Assembly: GCF_041346925.1 (NCBI RefSeq)
Contig: NZ_CP166840.1
Span: 1,426,001 to 1,490,000, forward strand
Source: Agaribacterium sp. ZY112
GTDB lineage: Bacteria > Pseudomonadota > Gammaproteobacteria > Pseudomonadales > Cellvibrionaceae
Direction: 5' to 3'
Length of the DNA stretch: 64,000 nt
Part shown: piece after piece, positions 34,353 to 43,673 of the stretch
How positions within the stretch are numbered: the first letter of the stretch is position 1
Layout: every line of letters starts with the position of its first letter
Program-made: the position numbers and the translations under genes
Notes under the pieces: generated by a model
The model's input: the letters and a program-made list of their open reading frames with translations, nothing else
Database searches by the model: none
What the model was told of the DNA's origin: nothing

Positions 34353-36554
34353 GTGAGTGAGAAAAAAGTACAAAAATTAAGCGTGGGTTTGTGGCATATA
34401 GACCCTGAAGCACTGTCTTTGACGAAGGGGCAGCAGCAAGAGTCTCTGCGTTTAAAGGCCATGGATTTGTTGCTTTATATGGCTAGTCATCCAGCTGAGG
34501 TGATTGCGCGAGATGAGCTAATTAGCGCCGTGTGGCCTGAAACGTCAGCAACCGATGACACACTTAACAGCACCATCGCCAAGTTGCGTAAAGTCTTGGT
34601 GGCTGATGACTTAGTACCGAAGTACATAGAAACTATTCCGAAAAAAGGTTATCGCTTATTGGCGCCAGTGCATTTTGAGCAAAAGCCAAGCGAACAAGAA
34701 ACACAAACTGAACCGGAGCGGGCTATTAGCAGCGGGGCTGCCTCGCTGAAAAGAAGTGCCGGCAAGCGGCTAATGAGCCCAGCCTTACTCGCATCGTTTG
34801 CTGGCTTTTTCCTGCTGTTGGTCGTACTGCTGATACTTGTGTTGGTGCTTTCGCCGTTTAAGGAGCCGCCCAATTCTTTAGCTCGGCCCGTCTATCAAGC
34901 ATCTATTGTTGCCGCGGAGGAGCAGGGTGAGGCCTTTCCGGCACTCTCACATAAAAATGATAAGGCGGCTTTTATTCGTGCTGATAAGAACTTAAGTAAT
35001 GTACGGATTGTGGTAAAAGATTTAAGCAGCGGTGAAGAACGAGTTGTAAATGATAAGCCTGGCTTGTATTCAAACCCTGTTTGGTCTCCTGATGATGAGC
35101 AAATCGCTTATTTTAGTTTTGAAGGTGCTCGCTGTAGTGTGCGCCTTGTTAGCAGTAGTGGCGGCCCAAGCCGTGAGCTAGCCCTGTGTTCGCCGGCCCT
35201 ACTCGGAACCTTAAGAACCTCGATGGATTGGTTGCCTAGCGGTAAACACCTGCTTATTCCGCAGCTAGCTGAGGGTACAGCCGTGCCCGCCCTGTATATG
35301 CTAAATATAGAGACGGGAGACTCTATTCAGCTCAGCTTTCCAGCCGATGATTTACATGGCGATGCCAATCCACGTGTTTCCCCAGATACCCGCTTAGTAG
35401 CGTTTACTCGTAGCTCGGCAACAGGGCAAGATCAACTAGGATTAATAGATCTTGTAACAGGTAAAGAGCGCATGTTTGAGCGAAGCTTTGCCAAAGTACT
35501 TGGTTTAGATTGGATGACTCATAACGAGATTATCTTGGTCTCAGATTTAAGTGGCCGTGCCGAAACGTGGCTGTTTAATATTGATTCTGAAGAGCTGAGT
35601 TGGTTAGGGCTTGGTGGTCACGACGTGGCCCATGTTGATTACGATTATCGCAGTCAAAGCATGTTGATTTCCGAAATCGAAATCGACAGTAATATTCGTT
35701 TACGTACACTTGCTAATAAGAAACTGATCAGTCATCCGAGCTTTTCTTCCAGTCAAAATGAACACGCTGTTACGATTTCTAACGGCGGTAAACGTTTAGC
35801 ATTTGCCCGTCAGTTGGGTGAGCGCACGGAACTATGGCTTAGCGACTTAGATAAAAGTGAGTTTGGCTTGCGCATCGCAGGTTCGGCTTTATTAAAGAAA
35901 ATACCCAATGCCTATATTTCTAATATCACTTGGTCACCTGATGATAAGGCCCTTGTGTTACAGGTATTACAAGAAGGCGGTAGCTCTCTATATGTTTATG
36001 AGTTTGAGAACCAAAATTGGTATCGCTTAAGTACACCAGTGGAGCAAGATGCTTTTAGCCCGGTTTGGGGGCCGCGTGGTGAGCGGATATATTATTCTGT
36101 ACCCAGTGCACCTAGTTGGCAAATGTGGGTTTATCAGCGTGATCAGGCTAAAGCTGAATTGGTACTGCAGCGTGCCGGTGGCCTATTGCAGCGTGATGGT
36201 GAGCGTATTTTATTTTCGCGTTACGCTGAACCCGGTCTTTGGTCTATTGATGTTTCAGATATGGGCACTGTTAGCGCGACAAATTTAAGAGCTGAAAAAC
36301 TCGCGATCGCTGATAAGGCAATGTTTCGATCTTGGTTATATAGAGATGGTATACTTTATTATATCGATTTAAGTGAAGCCTACGCTTATCAGATTTATAA
36401 ACAAAAACAAGCGGGAGAAAGAGAGTTATTTTTTAGCGACGAGCATGCGTTTGCACAGTTCGATATTCGTGGTGATTTGTTTGTTGCGAGCGAATTCCAT
36501 AGCTACGAGGGTGATGTGTATCTTTATACAAGGTCGGATAGTAATAAACCTTAG
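34353..36554 (+). CDS. CadC-like membrane regulator with TolB-like propeller
   Basis: The product, about 733 residues long, has a winged helix (KAMDLLLYMASHPAEVIARDELISAVWPETSATDDTLNSTIAKLRK, YIETIPKKGYRLL), a single membrane helix (FAGFFLLLVVLLILVLVLSP) and a periplasmic propeller with repeated blades (NPVWSPDDEQIAYFSF, ITWSPDDKALVLQVLQ, FSPVWGPRGERIYYSV). It has the same design as the gene at 11114. I chose the GTG at 34353, which has AAAGAG six bases upstream; the frame opens with a GTG at 34329 and an ATG at 34347. The blades resemble the TolB/PD40 repeats found in TolB itself. The target genes are unknown; the divergent SRPBCC gene is one candidate. Confidence 0.82.
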   Translation: MSEKKVQKLSVGLWHIDPEALSLTKGQQQESLRLKAMDLLLYMASHPAEVIARDELISAVWPETSATDDTLNSTIAKLRKVLVADDLVPKYIETIPKKGYRLLAPVHFEQKPSEQETQTEPERAISSGAASLKRSAGKRLMSPALLASFAGFFLLLVVLLILVLVLSPFKEPPNSLARPVYQASIVAAEEQGEAFPALSHKNDKAAFIRADKNLSNVRIVVKDLSSGEERVVNDKPGLYSNPVWSPDDEQIAYFSFEGARCSVRLVSSSGGPSRELALCSPALLGTLRTSMDWLPSGKHLLIPQLAEGTAVPALYMLNIETGDSIQLSFPADDLHGDANPRVSPDTRLVAFTRSSATGQDQLGLIDLVTGKERMFERSFAKVLGLDWMTHNEIILVSDLSGRAETWLFNIDSEELSWLGLGGHDVAHVDYDYRSQSMLISEIEIDSNIRLRTLANKKLISHPSFSSSQNEHAVTISNGGKRLAFARQLGERTELWLSDLDKSEFGLRIAGSALLKKIPNAYISNITWSPDDKALVLQVLQEGGSSLYVYEFENQNWYRLSTPVEQDAFSPVWGPRGERIYYSVPSAPSWQMWVYQRDQAKAELVLQRAGGLLQRDGERILFSRYAEPGLWSIDVSDMGTVSATNLRAEKLAIADKAMFRSWLYRDGILYYIDLSEAYAYQIYKQKQAGERELFFSDEHAFAQFDIRGDLFVASEFHSYEGDVYLYTRSDSNKP

Positions 36555-36580
36555 CTGTGTTTTAAGTTCTGGGACTAAGA

Positions 36581-36607
36581 AGGGGGCCTGTAAGCTCCCT
36601 CGTTTTT
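36581..36607 (+). terminator. Intrinsic terminator after the CadC-like gene
   Basis: AGGGGGC (36581-36587) pairs with GCTCCCT (36594-36600), with one G-U pair, around a 6-base loop. CG and five T's follow. It lies 27 bases past the stop. Confidence 0.7.
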
Positions 36608-37496
36608 AGTGGCTAAGATCCACTTCCTTCCAATTGTCTACCTCTTCAGGGTAATAGCCAGCTCTGACCAATAGCTGTCGAAGTTCACCGCTTTCTCGCA
36701 TAAGTGCGAGGCCCTCATTCATCGCCTCTAGCAGTTCATCGGCCCATGGGCTTTTTTTAGAAATTAAAAACAAGCGTTCGCCATCTAAATAGGTTTTAAA
36801 ATTAGCGATTGGAAATACCCACTCGGGTTTGTCTTTGTTTTTCATATCCCAGTGAAATCGTCCTAAGCCACCTTTACGTTGAAATTCTAATAAAGCGACA
36901 TCCGCATGGTGGGCTTCAAGTGCGCGCATCAAATAACGAAATTCCTCCGCCTGATGAATATCTAGATGTTTATATTTTTTTAAGGTTTTAATATCAATAT
37001 GCCAATCTTTAACAACGACATAGCTCAGTTTACTTAGTTCATCTTTGCTCTTTGATGCCAAAGCATATTTATTGTTACTGGCCGTAAAAAATCCGACCAG
37101 TGCTTCCCCCTGTTTGATGTAAGTATCAGTGCGTATAAAAATGTCGTCAATATTAGGGTCAGTACTCCAATAGCTGGTGCCAAGTAAGTCAATTCTTCCT
37201 TGCTTTGCCATTGCCGCTGCACGTTGAATGCTGGGGATGGAGATCAATTCGCTTTTATGCTTAAAGCCCGCAACTTTTAATGCTCGTATAACGATAAGCT
37301 GCTCTGCCATGGTACGGTCTATCAACCTAACAGAGCCTTTTTCAAATGCTGATACGGCATTCCCTTCTATCCAAGTAGCCAGCATGGAGTGGTATTCAAC
37401 CGGCATGCCAAAGCGTAGCGTTGGTGGCTCTGCATAAGCCTTAGCGGCTATAAATACCACGCTGTAAACCAAAAGCCAGATAAGGCCGAATTTCAT
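36606..37496 (-). CDS. Periplasmic substrate-binding-like protein
   Basis: The 296-residue product has a signal peptide (about 1-22, ending KAYAE) and resembles the bacterial type-3 extracellular solute-binding fold: PTLRFGMPVEYHSMLATWIE, MAKQGRIDLLGTSYWSTDP, ALEAHHADVALLEFQRKGG, ending SGELRQLLVRAGYYPEEVDNW. No transporter subunits are adjacent. Stand-alone proteins of this kind in marine gammaproteobacteria often act as sensors or have unknown roles. The ligand cannot be told. Confidence 0.75.
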   Translation of the reverse strand: MKFGLIWLLVYSVVFIAAKAYAEPPTLRFGMPVEYHSMLATWIEGNAVSAFEKGSVRLIDRTMAEQLIVIRALKVAGFKHKSELISIPSIQRAAAMAKQGRIDLLGTSYWSTDPNIDDIFIRTDTYIKQGEALVGFFTASNNKYALASKSKDELSKLSYVVVKDWHIDIKTLKKYKHLDIHQAEEFRYLMRALEAHHADVALLEFQRKGGLGRFHWDMKNKDKPEWVFPIANFKTYLDGERLFLISKKSPWADELLEAMNEGLALMRESGELRQLLVRAGYYPEEVDNWKEVDLSH

Positions 37497-37690
37497 ATGA
37501 TGAGCACCGTCATTTATTTTGAACTGTTATCGATCTTTATCTCTAAAGTATAGACCCCGATACAGTGCTTCGAGCGTAGGTTCCTTACAACTACTAGGTA
37601 TAAGTACCTATATAAGCACAAGCGATTTCTTCTTAATAATGCTAAGGTTGGGCTGCTTGTAGATATGTTTATAGGGAATTAGGCAAGAGT

Positions 37691-38230
37691 ATGAAAAAGC
37701 GTATTAAAAAAAGTATTGCAATAGATATGGATGAAACAGTAGCAGATATGCTGTCGCGTCAGTTGCAGTGGTATGAGCGCACCTTTTCAGTAAAGTTGGA
37801 GCGCGCAGACTTATATGGCAAGAAGATATATGACGTGGTGCCCAAGGCGCATCTGGTTGAAGTAAAGGCGTTTCCTGATCATCCAGATTTTTTTAAAGAT
37901 TTACCAGTTATTGATGGCGCAGTCGAGGCAATTAAGACACTGAGCTCTAATTATGAAGTGTTTTTTGTGAGTGCCGCGATGGAGCACCCCAATTCTTTTA
38001 CTGCTAAATATCAGTGGTTAAAGCAGAACTTTCCATTTGTTAGTGATATGAATTATATCTTTTGTGGGTTTAAAGGTATGCTCAATTGCGATTATCTTAT
38101 TGATGATAGCTCTCGGCATTTAGACGTCTTTGAGGGCCAGGGTTTATTATTTGATGCTATGCACAATAAACATCAAAAGGGGTATGAGCGTATGTGTAGT
38201 TGGCAGGAAGTTGTGTGTTATTTGAGCTGA
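37691..38230 (+). CDS. 5'(3')-deoxyribonucleotidase-like HAD phosphatase
   Basis: The 179-residue protein starts with HAD motif I AIDMDETVADML (Asp nucleophile and Asp+2), then FFVSAAMEHPNSFTAKYQWL (motif II Ser) and DYLIDDSSRHLDVF (motif IV acidic pair). It fits the NT5C type, which removes phosphate from deoxynucleotides and helps balance pools. The family length of about 180 residues matches. It is a single gene with no operon partner. Confidence 0.85.
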   Translation: MKKRIKKSIAIDMDETVADMLSRQLQWYERTFSVKLERADLYGKKIYDVVPKAHLVEVKAFPDHPDFFKDLPVIDGAVEAIKTLSSNYEVFFVSAAMEHPNSFTAKYQWLKQNFPFVSDMNYIFCGFKGMLNCDYLIDDSSRHLDVFEGQGLLFDAMHNKHQKGYERMCSWQEVVCYLS

Positions 38231-38307
38231 CCGTTAAGGCTTGTTATGTGCTTGAAATTTACGCTCTTATATTTTCATTAGGCCTTTTTTATTAAACCCA
38301 ATTAGTT

Positions 38308-38907
38308 ATGAAAAAATTTCTTGTTGTTGTTTTGTTTGCGCTTGCTTTTTACTTGTACGACCATTCAAGGCACGTGACTCTTGGACCCGGCGTAAGTGCT
38401 GCTGAACCGCCGCTGCAGAGGGTTATAGATTCGCCTGTAACCTTTGAATTTGAAACTTATAACCTTAGCCCTTTGGCGCGTTTTGAGCTTAAAGCAAAAG
38501 TACTGTCAAAAGAAAACTATTACCTTGGCCGCGAAGCTGATCTGTCGCCTACAGATCTTGCTTTAGGGTGGGGCACTATGTCTGATGAATCGATTCTTGA
38601 GCAAATAGATATTTCGCAATCAGGGCGATTCTATCGCTGGCGAGTAGATTCATTTCCAATCCCAAGAAAAGACATTGAAACTCAGAGTGCGAATATGCAC
38701 CTTATCCCTGCCGACACTCTAGTTAGGGATGCAATTAGCCGTGTTAGAAAAGGCGATCTTATAGAAATGTCTGGCTACTTGGTCAATGTTGTTTCGAATG
38801 ATGGTTCTTGGTACTGGAAAAGTTCATTAACTCGAAATGATACCGGAGGCGGAGCCTGTGAGTTAGTTTTTGTCGAGTCTTTAGCGATTGTGACAGCCAA
38901 CTACTAG
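38308..38907 (+). CDS. Exported or membrane-anchored protein of unknown function
   Basis: The 199-residue protein starts with a membrane segment or signal peptide (KKFLVVVLFALAFYLYDHS). A soluble domain follows with LSPLARFELKAKVLSKENYYLGREADLSPTDLALGWG and VRKGDLIEMSGYLVNVVSNDGSWYWKSSLTRNDTGGGACELVFVE. I recall similar unnamed proteins in many gammaproteobacteria, but give no function. It precedes the membrane protein at 38939 on the same strand (31 bases), so the two may be co-transcribed. Confidence 0.7.
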   Translation: MKKFLVVVLFALAFYLYDHSRHVTLGPGVSAAEPPLQRVIDSPVTFEFETYNLSPLARFELKAKVLSKENYYLGREADLSPTDLALGWGTMSDESILEQIDISQSGRFYRWRVDSFPIPRKDIETQSANMHLIPADTLVRDAISRVRKGDLIEMSGYLVNVVSNDGSWYWKSSLTRNDTGGGACELVFVESLAIVTANY

Positions 38908-38938
38908 TTTCATTGTTCGTAATTAAAGGGGAGGGCCT

Positions 38939-39406
38939 GTGAAAGGGAAAGTCGGTTTTAGTTTGGCAGCAGTATTAAGTTTGTTGGCGGCATTGCTGCA
39001 TATCGCGATTATTATTGGTGGCCCTACTTGGTATCTTGCCTCTGGTGCCGGTGAGCAATTAGCTGCTATGGCAGCATCGGGGTCTTGGTATCCGACATTT
39101 TTAGGTTCAGTGCTGGTTTTTATCTTTATTGCCTGGTCTTTATACGCTCTTTCTGGCGCTGGCTTTATTGCTCGCTTACCGTTTTTAAAATTTGCACTAG
39201 TGGCTATAGCAAGTGTGTGCACATTGAGGGGGCTATATGGCTTTTTTGTGCCTTTTATTAATAAGTCAGAATATGTTGCCAGCTTAGGTTTGAGCTTTTG
39301 GTTTTTTAGCTCGCTAGTATGGCTTGTGCTTGGGTTGTCTTATTGGCTGGGTATTACAAGTTGCTGGGCTGATATCAACAGGATGCATACGGCCCTCCCA
39401 AAGTAG
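38939..39406 (+). CDS. Four-helix membrane protein of unknown function
   Basis: The 155-residue protein has about four hydrophobic segments (8-30, 52-75, 80-100, 115-140) and no catalytic motif. The start is a GTG with AAGGGGAGG close upstream, a strong ribosome site. It lies between an unknown exported protein and a methyltransferase-like gene and probably shares their transcript. Confidence 0.7.
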   Translation: MKGKVGFSLAAVLSLLAALLHIAIIIGGPTWYLASGAGEQLAAMAASGSWYPTFLGSVLVFIFIAWSLYALSGAGFIARLPFLKFALVAIASVCTLRGLYGFFVPFINKSEYVASLGLSFWFFSSLVWLVLGLSYWLGITSCWADINRMHTALPK

Positions 39407-39434
39407 CTGCAGCCGCCCTTAAGCTGAGCATGTT

Positions 39435-40214
39435 ATGATGCCTTCACTTACCCCCTCTGCAAGCAGCTCTAACATGCCTCTATTTGAAGAAATTGATAGC
39501 CAAGCCTCACCTTTAGGTGAGATCTCTCTGCGCAAACGCAAGATGCCTGTTTTTGGTGATAGAGACATCTATGAGGTAAAACTTGGTGAAGAATTTCTTA
39601 TGTCGAGTATGTTTGTTGAGGCTGAAGAGGCTTTATCTACGCTTGGCTTAGCGGCAGTTAAGGGCTGTGATCTTAAGGTTGTTGTGGGTGGCTTAGGGCT
39701 TGGTTATACCGCTGTTGCAGCACTTAAAGATGAGCGTATTAAAGAACTGCTTGTTGTGGATGCGCTCGATACAGTGATTGGCTGGCATCAAGATGAATTA
39801 GTACCACTTGGTAAAATTCTTAATGCTGACAGCCGAAACCGTTATGTGCACGGTAGTTTTTTTGATTTGGCTGTAGAGCCAAAAAGTGGTTTTGATCCGG
39901 CAGTTCTAGCCGAGCCTTCTGTCCGTGCTGAGCCTATCGACGCTATTTTACTTGATATAGACCACTCACCAACGGAGTATTTAAACGAAGCTAATGCCAG
40001 TTTTTATACAAGTGACAACTTAAGTTTAATGGCCGAGCAGCTTAAGCCTGGCGGGGTGTTTGCTATGTGGTCTCAGAATCTTCCCGATGCGGATTTTGAA
40101 GCGTTGTTGTTGACGGTGTTTTCCGAGGTGAATTCGCACGTGGTGTCATTTTATAACCCCTTTCAAACAGTAGAGGCTACGAACTCAGTTTATGTATGTA
40201 TAAAGTCTGTGTAG
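39435..40214 (+). CDS. Spermidine synthase-like SAM-dependent methyltransferase fold
   Basis: The 259-residue protein has a Rossmann methyltransferase core: LKVVVGGLGLGYTAVAAL (motif I), LLVVDALDTVIGWH, DAILLDIDHSPTEYLNEANASFYTSDNLSLM and LKPGGVFAMWSQN. The D.DHSP segment and overall layout resemble the spermidine synthase superfamily, but the amine-binding residues are not clear. Polyamine or small-molecule alkyl transfer is possible. It sits in a plus-strand run with membrane proteins and a pseudouridine synthase. Confidence 0.78.
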   Translation: MMPSLTPSASSSNMPLFEEIDSQASPLGEISLRKRKMPVFGDRDIYEVKLGEEFLMSSMFVEAEEALSTLGLAAVKGCDLKVVVGGLGLGYTAVAALKDERIKELLVVDALDTVIGWHQDELVPLGKILNADSRNRYVHGSFFDLAVEPKSGFDPAVLAEPSVRAEPIDAILLDIDHSPTEYLNEANASFYTSDNLSLMAEQLKPGGVFAMWSQNLPDADFEALLLTVFSEVNSHVVSFYNPFQTVEATNSVYVCIKSV

Positions 40215-40246
40215 TGCTGTTAGTTCAAGTCAAAAGGCTGCTTTAG

Positions 40247-40927
40247 GTGTTTAGTAAAACAGATATCGTTGATGATTTTATTGCGCCTCTCTGCGCAGAA
40301 GAGATAACGGTTGTTTATCAAGATGAGCATCTATTGCTCATTAATAAACCAAGCGGTTTATTGAGTTTGTCGGGTAAAAATCCATTAAACAAAGATTCTG
40401 TTCACTGGCGTTTGGTTCAAAGTTTTCCTAAGGCAACCTTGCTTCACCGTTTGGACTTTTCGACATCGGGGCTGATGCTTGTGGCTTTAAATAAAGAGGT
40501 GAATGGGCTTTTAACTAAGCAGTTTCAAGAGCGGCGTATAAGCAAGCGTTATATAGCTATATTAGAGGGTTGGACTGAAAAAAATCATGGTTTTATTGAG
40601 GCTCCGATTGCGAAAGATCCAACTCTTTTTCCTAGGCTAAAAATATGTGACATTAGCGGGAAAGTGGCAAAGACAGAATACAGAGTATTGATGCGAGAAG
40701 ACGAGCCTCGTCGTACTCGTGTGGAATTCATCCCGCATACAGGCCGTACTCATCAGCTGCGCATTCACAGTTTGGCTTTAGGCTATCCCATCCTGGGTTG
40801 TGATCTTTATAGTAGTGCAACAAGTCATCAGGGCGCAGATCGGTTACTACTGCATGCTAGTCAGTTAGAGTTTGTTCACCCGGTTACACATAAACTATTA
40901 TCAATTCAATGTGAGTGCCCGTTTTAG
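40247..40927 (+). CDS. RluA-family pseudouridine synthase
   Basis: The 226-residue protein has the RluA catalytic motif LLHRLDFSTSGLMLVALNKE (Asp in HRLD), the KRYIAILEGW strand, TEYRVL, and the late motif PHTGRTHQLRIHSLALGYPILGCDLY. It would isomerise uridine in 23S rRNA or tRNA; its short length and lack of an S4 domain place it near RluA. The start is a GTG with AAGG about 9 bases upstream. It is probably cotranscribed with the methyltransferase gene (32-base gap). Confidence 0.88.
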   Translation: MFSKTDIVDDFIAPLCAEEITVVYQDEHLLLINKPSGLLSLSGKNPLNKDSVHWRLVQSFPKATLLHRLDFSTSGLMLVALNKEVNGLLTKQFQERRISKRYIAILEGWTEKNHGFIEAPIAKDPTLFPRLKICDISGKVAKTEYRVLMREDEPRRTRVEFIPHTGRTHQLRIHSLALGYPILGCDLYSSATSHQGADRLLLHASQLEFVHPVTHKLLSIQCECPF

Positions 40928-40950
40928 GTCGCATGCTTACTTGAGTTTCT

Positions 40951-41580
40951 TTAAGGTTTAAAATCAACTTCTATTTTATTGTTGTGTTCTACCGCTTGCC
41001 AGTAGCTGATTCGTCGTCCTTTGTTAACGTGGGGCAGTGCGTGGTCGTTGTTTATATGAGTGGTATCGCAAAACTGGGCTAAGCGAGAGCCAGCATCTTC
41101 ATCTTTAATCGGTAAGAATAAAATTTCTTTCCGGTTTGCATTAACGAATACCTCGAGTTTTTCCCTGTGCTCTAAGTAGCATTGTTGAAGGTAGGTGTGG
41201 CTGTGCGGCATATTACTTTCAAATTTAGGGAAGCAGTTTTGAAAGCAGCGTTTCAAAACTGGGTTAAGGATACCATCAGGCTTATGCCACTGTTTACGCA
41301 TACTGCCAAGCAAGCGCTTTATGGATGCTGTCCATTCATCTAAGGGGCGTTCTAAATACACAAACCTAGCATTAGGGTAGCGCAAAGCTAGTTCGGCATA
41401 GTCTACAAAAACTGGGGTATCGGCAATAACATCGGCGGCTTCTATTGCTGCGTGGTTGTAAGCGGTATGCGCTACTTTTAGGCCGCAGTCTAATAAATAT
41501 AGGCAGGCGCTGGTGGTGCCGCTTCGCGGCAGGCTGATAATAAAGATTTTATCCTTAGTGTTGGGCGCGGTTTTTGTCAC
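40951..41580 (-). CDS. Sulfotransferase-family protein
   Basis: The 209-residue protein starts with the 5'-phosphosulfate-binding loop KIFIISLPRSGTTSACLYLL and has ARFVYLERPLDEWTASIKRLL, the 3'-phosphate region of PAPS-dependent sulfotransferases. A C-terminal part follows with LPIKDEDAGSRLAQFCDT. It would move a sulfo group from PAPS to an unknown acceptor, as cytosolic members of this class do. It stands alone, convergent with the pseudouridine synthase gene. Confidence 0.8.
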   Translation of the reverse strand: MTKTAPNTKDKIFIISLPRSGTTSACLYLLDCGLKVAHTAYNHAAIEAADVIADTPVFVDYAELALRYPNARFVYLERPLDEWTASIKRLLGSMRKQWHKPDGILNPVLKRCFQNCFPKFESNMPHSHTYLQQCYLEHREKLEVFVNANRKEILFLPIKDEDAGSRLAQFCDTTHINNDHALPHVNKGRRISYWQAVEHNNKIEVDFKP

Positions 41581-41700
41581 GTATTTACTTCTAGTCGAGT
41601 GAACGGTCTTAACTTGCTTGAGATCGTTTTTTAAACGAGGCTCATCATTATATAGGCTTTAGTTTTTAATCGCGTAATTGCTTGTGGTGTTACTTGTCTG

Positions 41701-41795
41701 CGCCTTATTATTGTATAAATTAAGGCGTATCTTTATATGCTCAATCGAGCTAGGCCTAAGCATATTATCTAAATATGTGCTTTTGGCCTTCTAGC
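41701..41795 (+). promoter_or_regulatory. Two stem-loops upstream of ggt
   Basis: CGCCTTA (41701-41707) pairs with TAAGGCG (41721-41727). A longer imperfect stem runs from GCTAGGCCTAAGCATAT (from 41749) to ATATGTGCTTTTGGCCTTCTAGC (to about 41795). Neither is followed by a T-tract. They lie 45-140 bases before the ggt start and could be part of its leader or a double operator. Confidence 0.35.
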
Positions 41796-41839
41796 TTAGC
41801 CTGTCAATCTAACTCAAGCCATAAGCTAAGGGCACTCTT

Positions 41840-43594
41840 ATGTTGTTTGTGAAAAAGAAAATACAGTATACGGCGTCGTTACTTGTATCCTGCTGTTTGG
41901 GTTTTTATGGCCCACTTGTTAGTTCTGCAAGTGACAAGGAGCCGGATAGTCTTGTGAGCTATTACGACTTGGTGCACCCGATTATAAGTCGTTCAGGCAT
42001 GGTGGTTAGCCAAAATGATATCGCTAGTGAGGTAGGAGCACAAATATTACGAGAGGGGGGGAATGCCATTGATGCGGCAGTTGCTACCGCTTTTGCTCTT
42101 GCGGTTACCTTGCCTAGGGCTGGAAATCTAGGTGGTGGCGGCATGATGATGATCCACCTAGCTCAAGAGAATAAAAATATTGCTCTGAATTATCGAGAGC
42201 TGGCACCTGAGGCCGCCTATGAAACTATGTTTCTTGATAAGCAAGGTGAGCCAATTTCTGAAAAGTCACTTCATACTTTAGCTGCAGCAGGTGTGCCAGG
42301 TACGGTGGCTGGTATGCACCATGCATTGACTAAGTATGGCACGATGACATGGTCACAAGTGATTGCCCCTGCAGAAAAGTTGGCCCGTGAAGGTATCGTG
42401 ATCAATGATGACATTGTACGAAATATTAATGTCAGCCCAGCACTAAAAGATGATGCAGAGTCGTGCCGTGTGTATTTTAAAAAAGACTGCGTCACTTATA
42501 AGCCAGGTGAACGTTTAAAGCAAACTGATTTAGCCAATAGCCTTTCTGCTTTAAGAAAGGGCGGTGCAGAAGTATTTTATCACGGTGAAATAGCGGAAAA
42601 AATTGTTAAAGCGATGAAAAAAGGCGGCGGTCTTATCACGGCTGAAGATCTAGCTAATTATCATGTTGAAGAGCTGACGCCTATTTACGGTCAGTTTCGC
42701 GATTATCAAATTGTTACCATGCCACCGCCAAGTTCAGGCGGAATACACTTAGTTCAAATGTTTAATATGCTTGATGCTTTGCCACTTAAAACGATTGAGG
42801 TAGGCAGCGCTTTACTTTTGCATTATCAAATAGAAATTTTTAAACGTGCTTATGCCGATAGAAGTAAGTATTTAGGTGATACCGATTTTGTTCATGTACC
42901 CGTTAAAGGTTTAACGGACCCAGCTTATGCCAAGCAGCTAGTTAAGAATATTAAAGCCGATGTGGTGACTCCTTCATCAGCGATTAAAGCGGGTAAAGTG
43001 CCAAGTTATGAAAGCCCTGACACCACTCATATCTCGGTAATGGATAAACAAGGTAATGTGGTTAGCAATACGTATACTTTGAATCATTCCTTTGGTAGTG
43101 GTATTACGATTCCTGGCACGGGAATACTTATGAATAACACGATGGATGACTTTTCTATTAAGCCAGGCTCACCGAATAGCTATGGTTTGATCGGTGGCGA
43201 AGCGAATGCTATTCATGCGGGTAAACACCCTCTAAGCTCTATGACTCCAACCATTGTACTTAAGCAAGGCAAGCCGTTTTTAGCTACAGGCACACCAGGT
43301 GGCAGTAAAATTATCTCTAGTGTTTTTCAGCAGCTGACCTATATATTGGCTTATGATGTTAATTTGGCTGAAGCCACTATAAGGCCGAGAGTTCATCATC
43401 AGTGGATGCCGGATGTCGTCTATGTTGAGAAATCTTTAAATCCAGACACACGCGATAAATTACTGTCTATGGGCTACAAAGTAGAGCAATCCAAAAGCCT
43501 TGGTAGTTTACAGAGTGTGATGTATCAAGAAGATGTGTTCTTTGGCTATGCTGATCCGAGAAGACCTCATGCAAAGGCCGTAGCTGCGGATTAA
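41840..43594 (+). CDS. ggt: Gamma-glutamyltransferase
   Basis: The 584-residue precursor has a signal peptide (about 1-30) and the Ntn-hydrolase fold: GGNAIDAAVATAFALAVTLPRAGNLGGGG, PPPSSGGIHLVQMFNML, then the autocleavage site PDTTHISVMD, where Thr395 becomes the N-terminal nucleophile of the small subunit. The C-terminal part has LNHSFGSGITIPGTGILMNNTMDDFS and PLSSMTPTIVL. It hydrolyses glutathione and other gamma-glutamyl compounds in the periplasm. Length and key residues are normal. A strong hairpin ends the transcript. Confidence 0.94.
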   Translation: MLFVKKKIQYTASLLVSCCLGFYGPLVSSASDKEPDSLVSYYDLVHPIISRSGMVVSQNDIASEVGAQILREGGNAIDAAVATAFALAVTLPRAGNLGGGGMMMIHLAQENKNIALNYRELAPEAAYETMFLDKQGEPISEKSLHTLAAAGVPGTVAGMHHALTKYGTMTWSQVIAPAEKLAREGIVINDDIVRNINVSPALKDDAESCRVYFKKDCVTYKPGERLKQTDLANSLSALRKGGAEVFYHGEIAEKIVKAMKKGGGLITAEDLANYHVEELTPIYGQFRDYQIVTMPPPSSGGIHLVQMFNMLDALPLKTIEVGSALLLHYQIEIFKRAYADRSKYLGDTDFVHVPVKGLTDPAYAKQLVKNIKADVVTPSSAIKAGKVPSYESPDTTHISVMDKQGNVVSNTYTLNHSFGSGITIPGTGILMNNTMDDFSIKPGSPNSYGLIGGEANAIHAGKHPLSSMTPTIVLKQGKPFLATGTPGGSKIISSVFQQLTYILAYDVNLAEATIRPRVHHQWMPDVVYVEKSLNPDTRDKLLSMGYKVEQSKSLGSLQSVMYQEDVFFGYADPRRPHAKAVAAD

Positions 43595-43605
43595 TTATTG
43601 GTATT

Positions 43606-43642
43606 AAAAAGGCTGCATCAACATTGCTGATGCAGCCTTTTT
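43606..43642. terminator. Bidirectional intrinsic terminator after ggt
   Basis: AAAAAGGCTGCATCA (43606-43620) pairs perfectly with TGATGCAGCCTTTTT (43628-43642) around a 7-base loop. The T-run serves the plus strand, and the A-run gives a T-run on the minus strand, where the TIGR03545 gene ends 32 bases away. Confidence 0.92.
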
Positions 43643-43673
43643 AGTAAAGAGAGCCCTTGGTTAAGTAGGCTCT

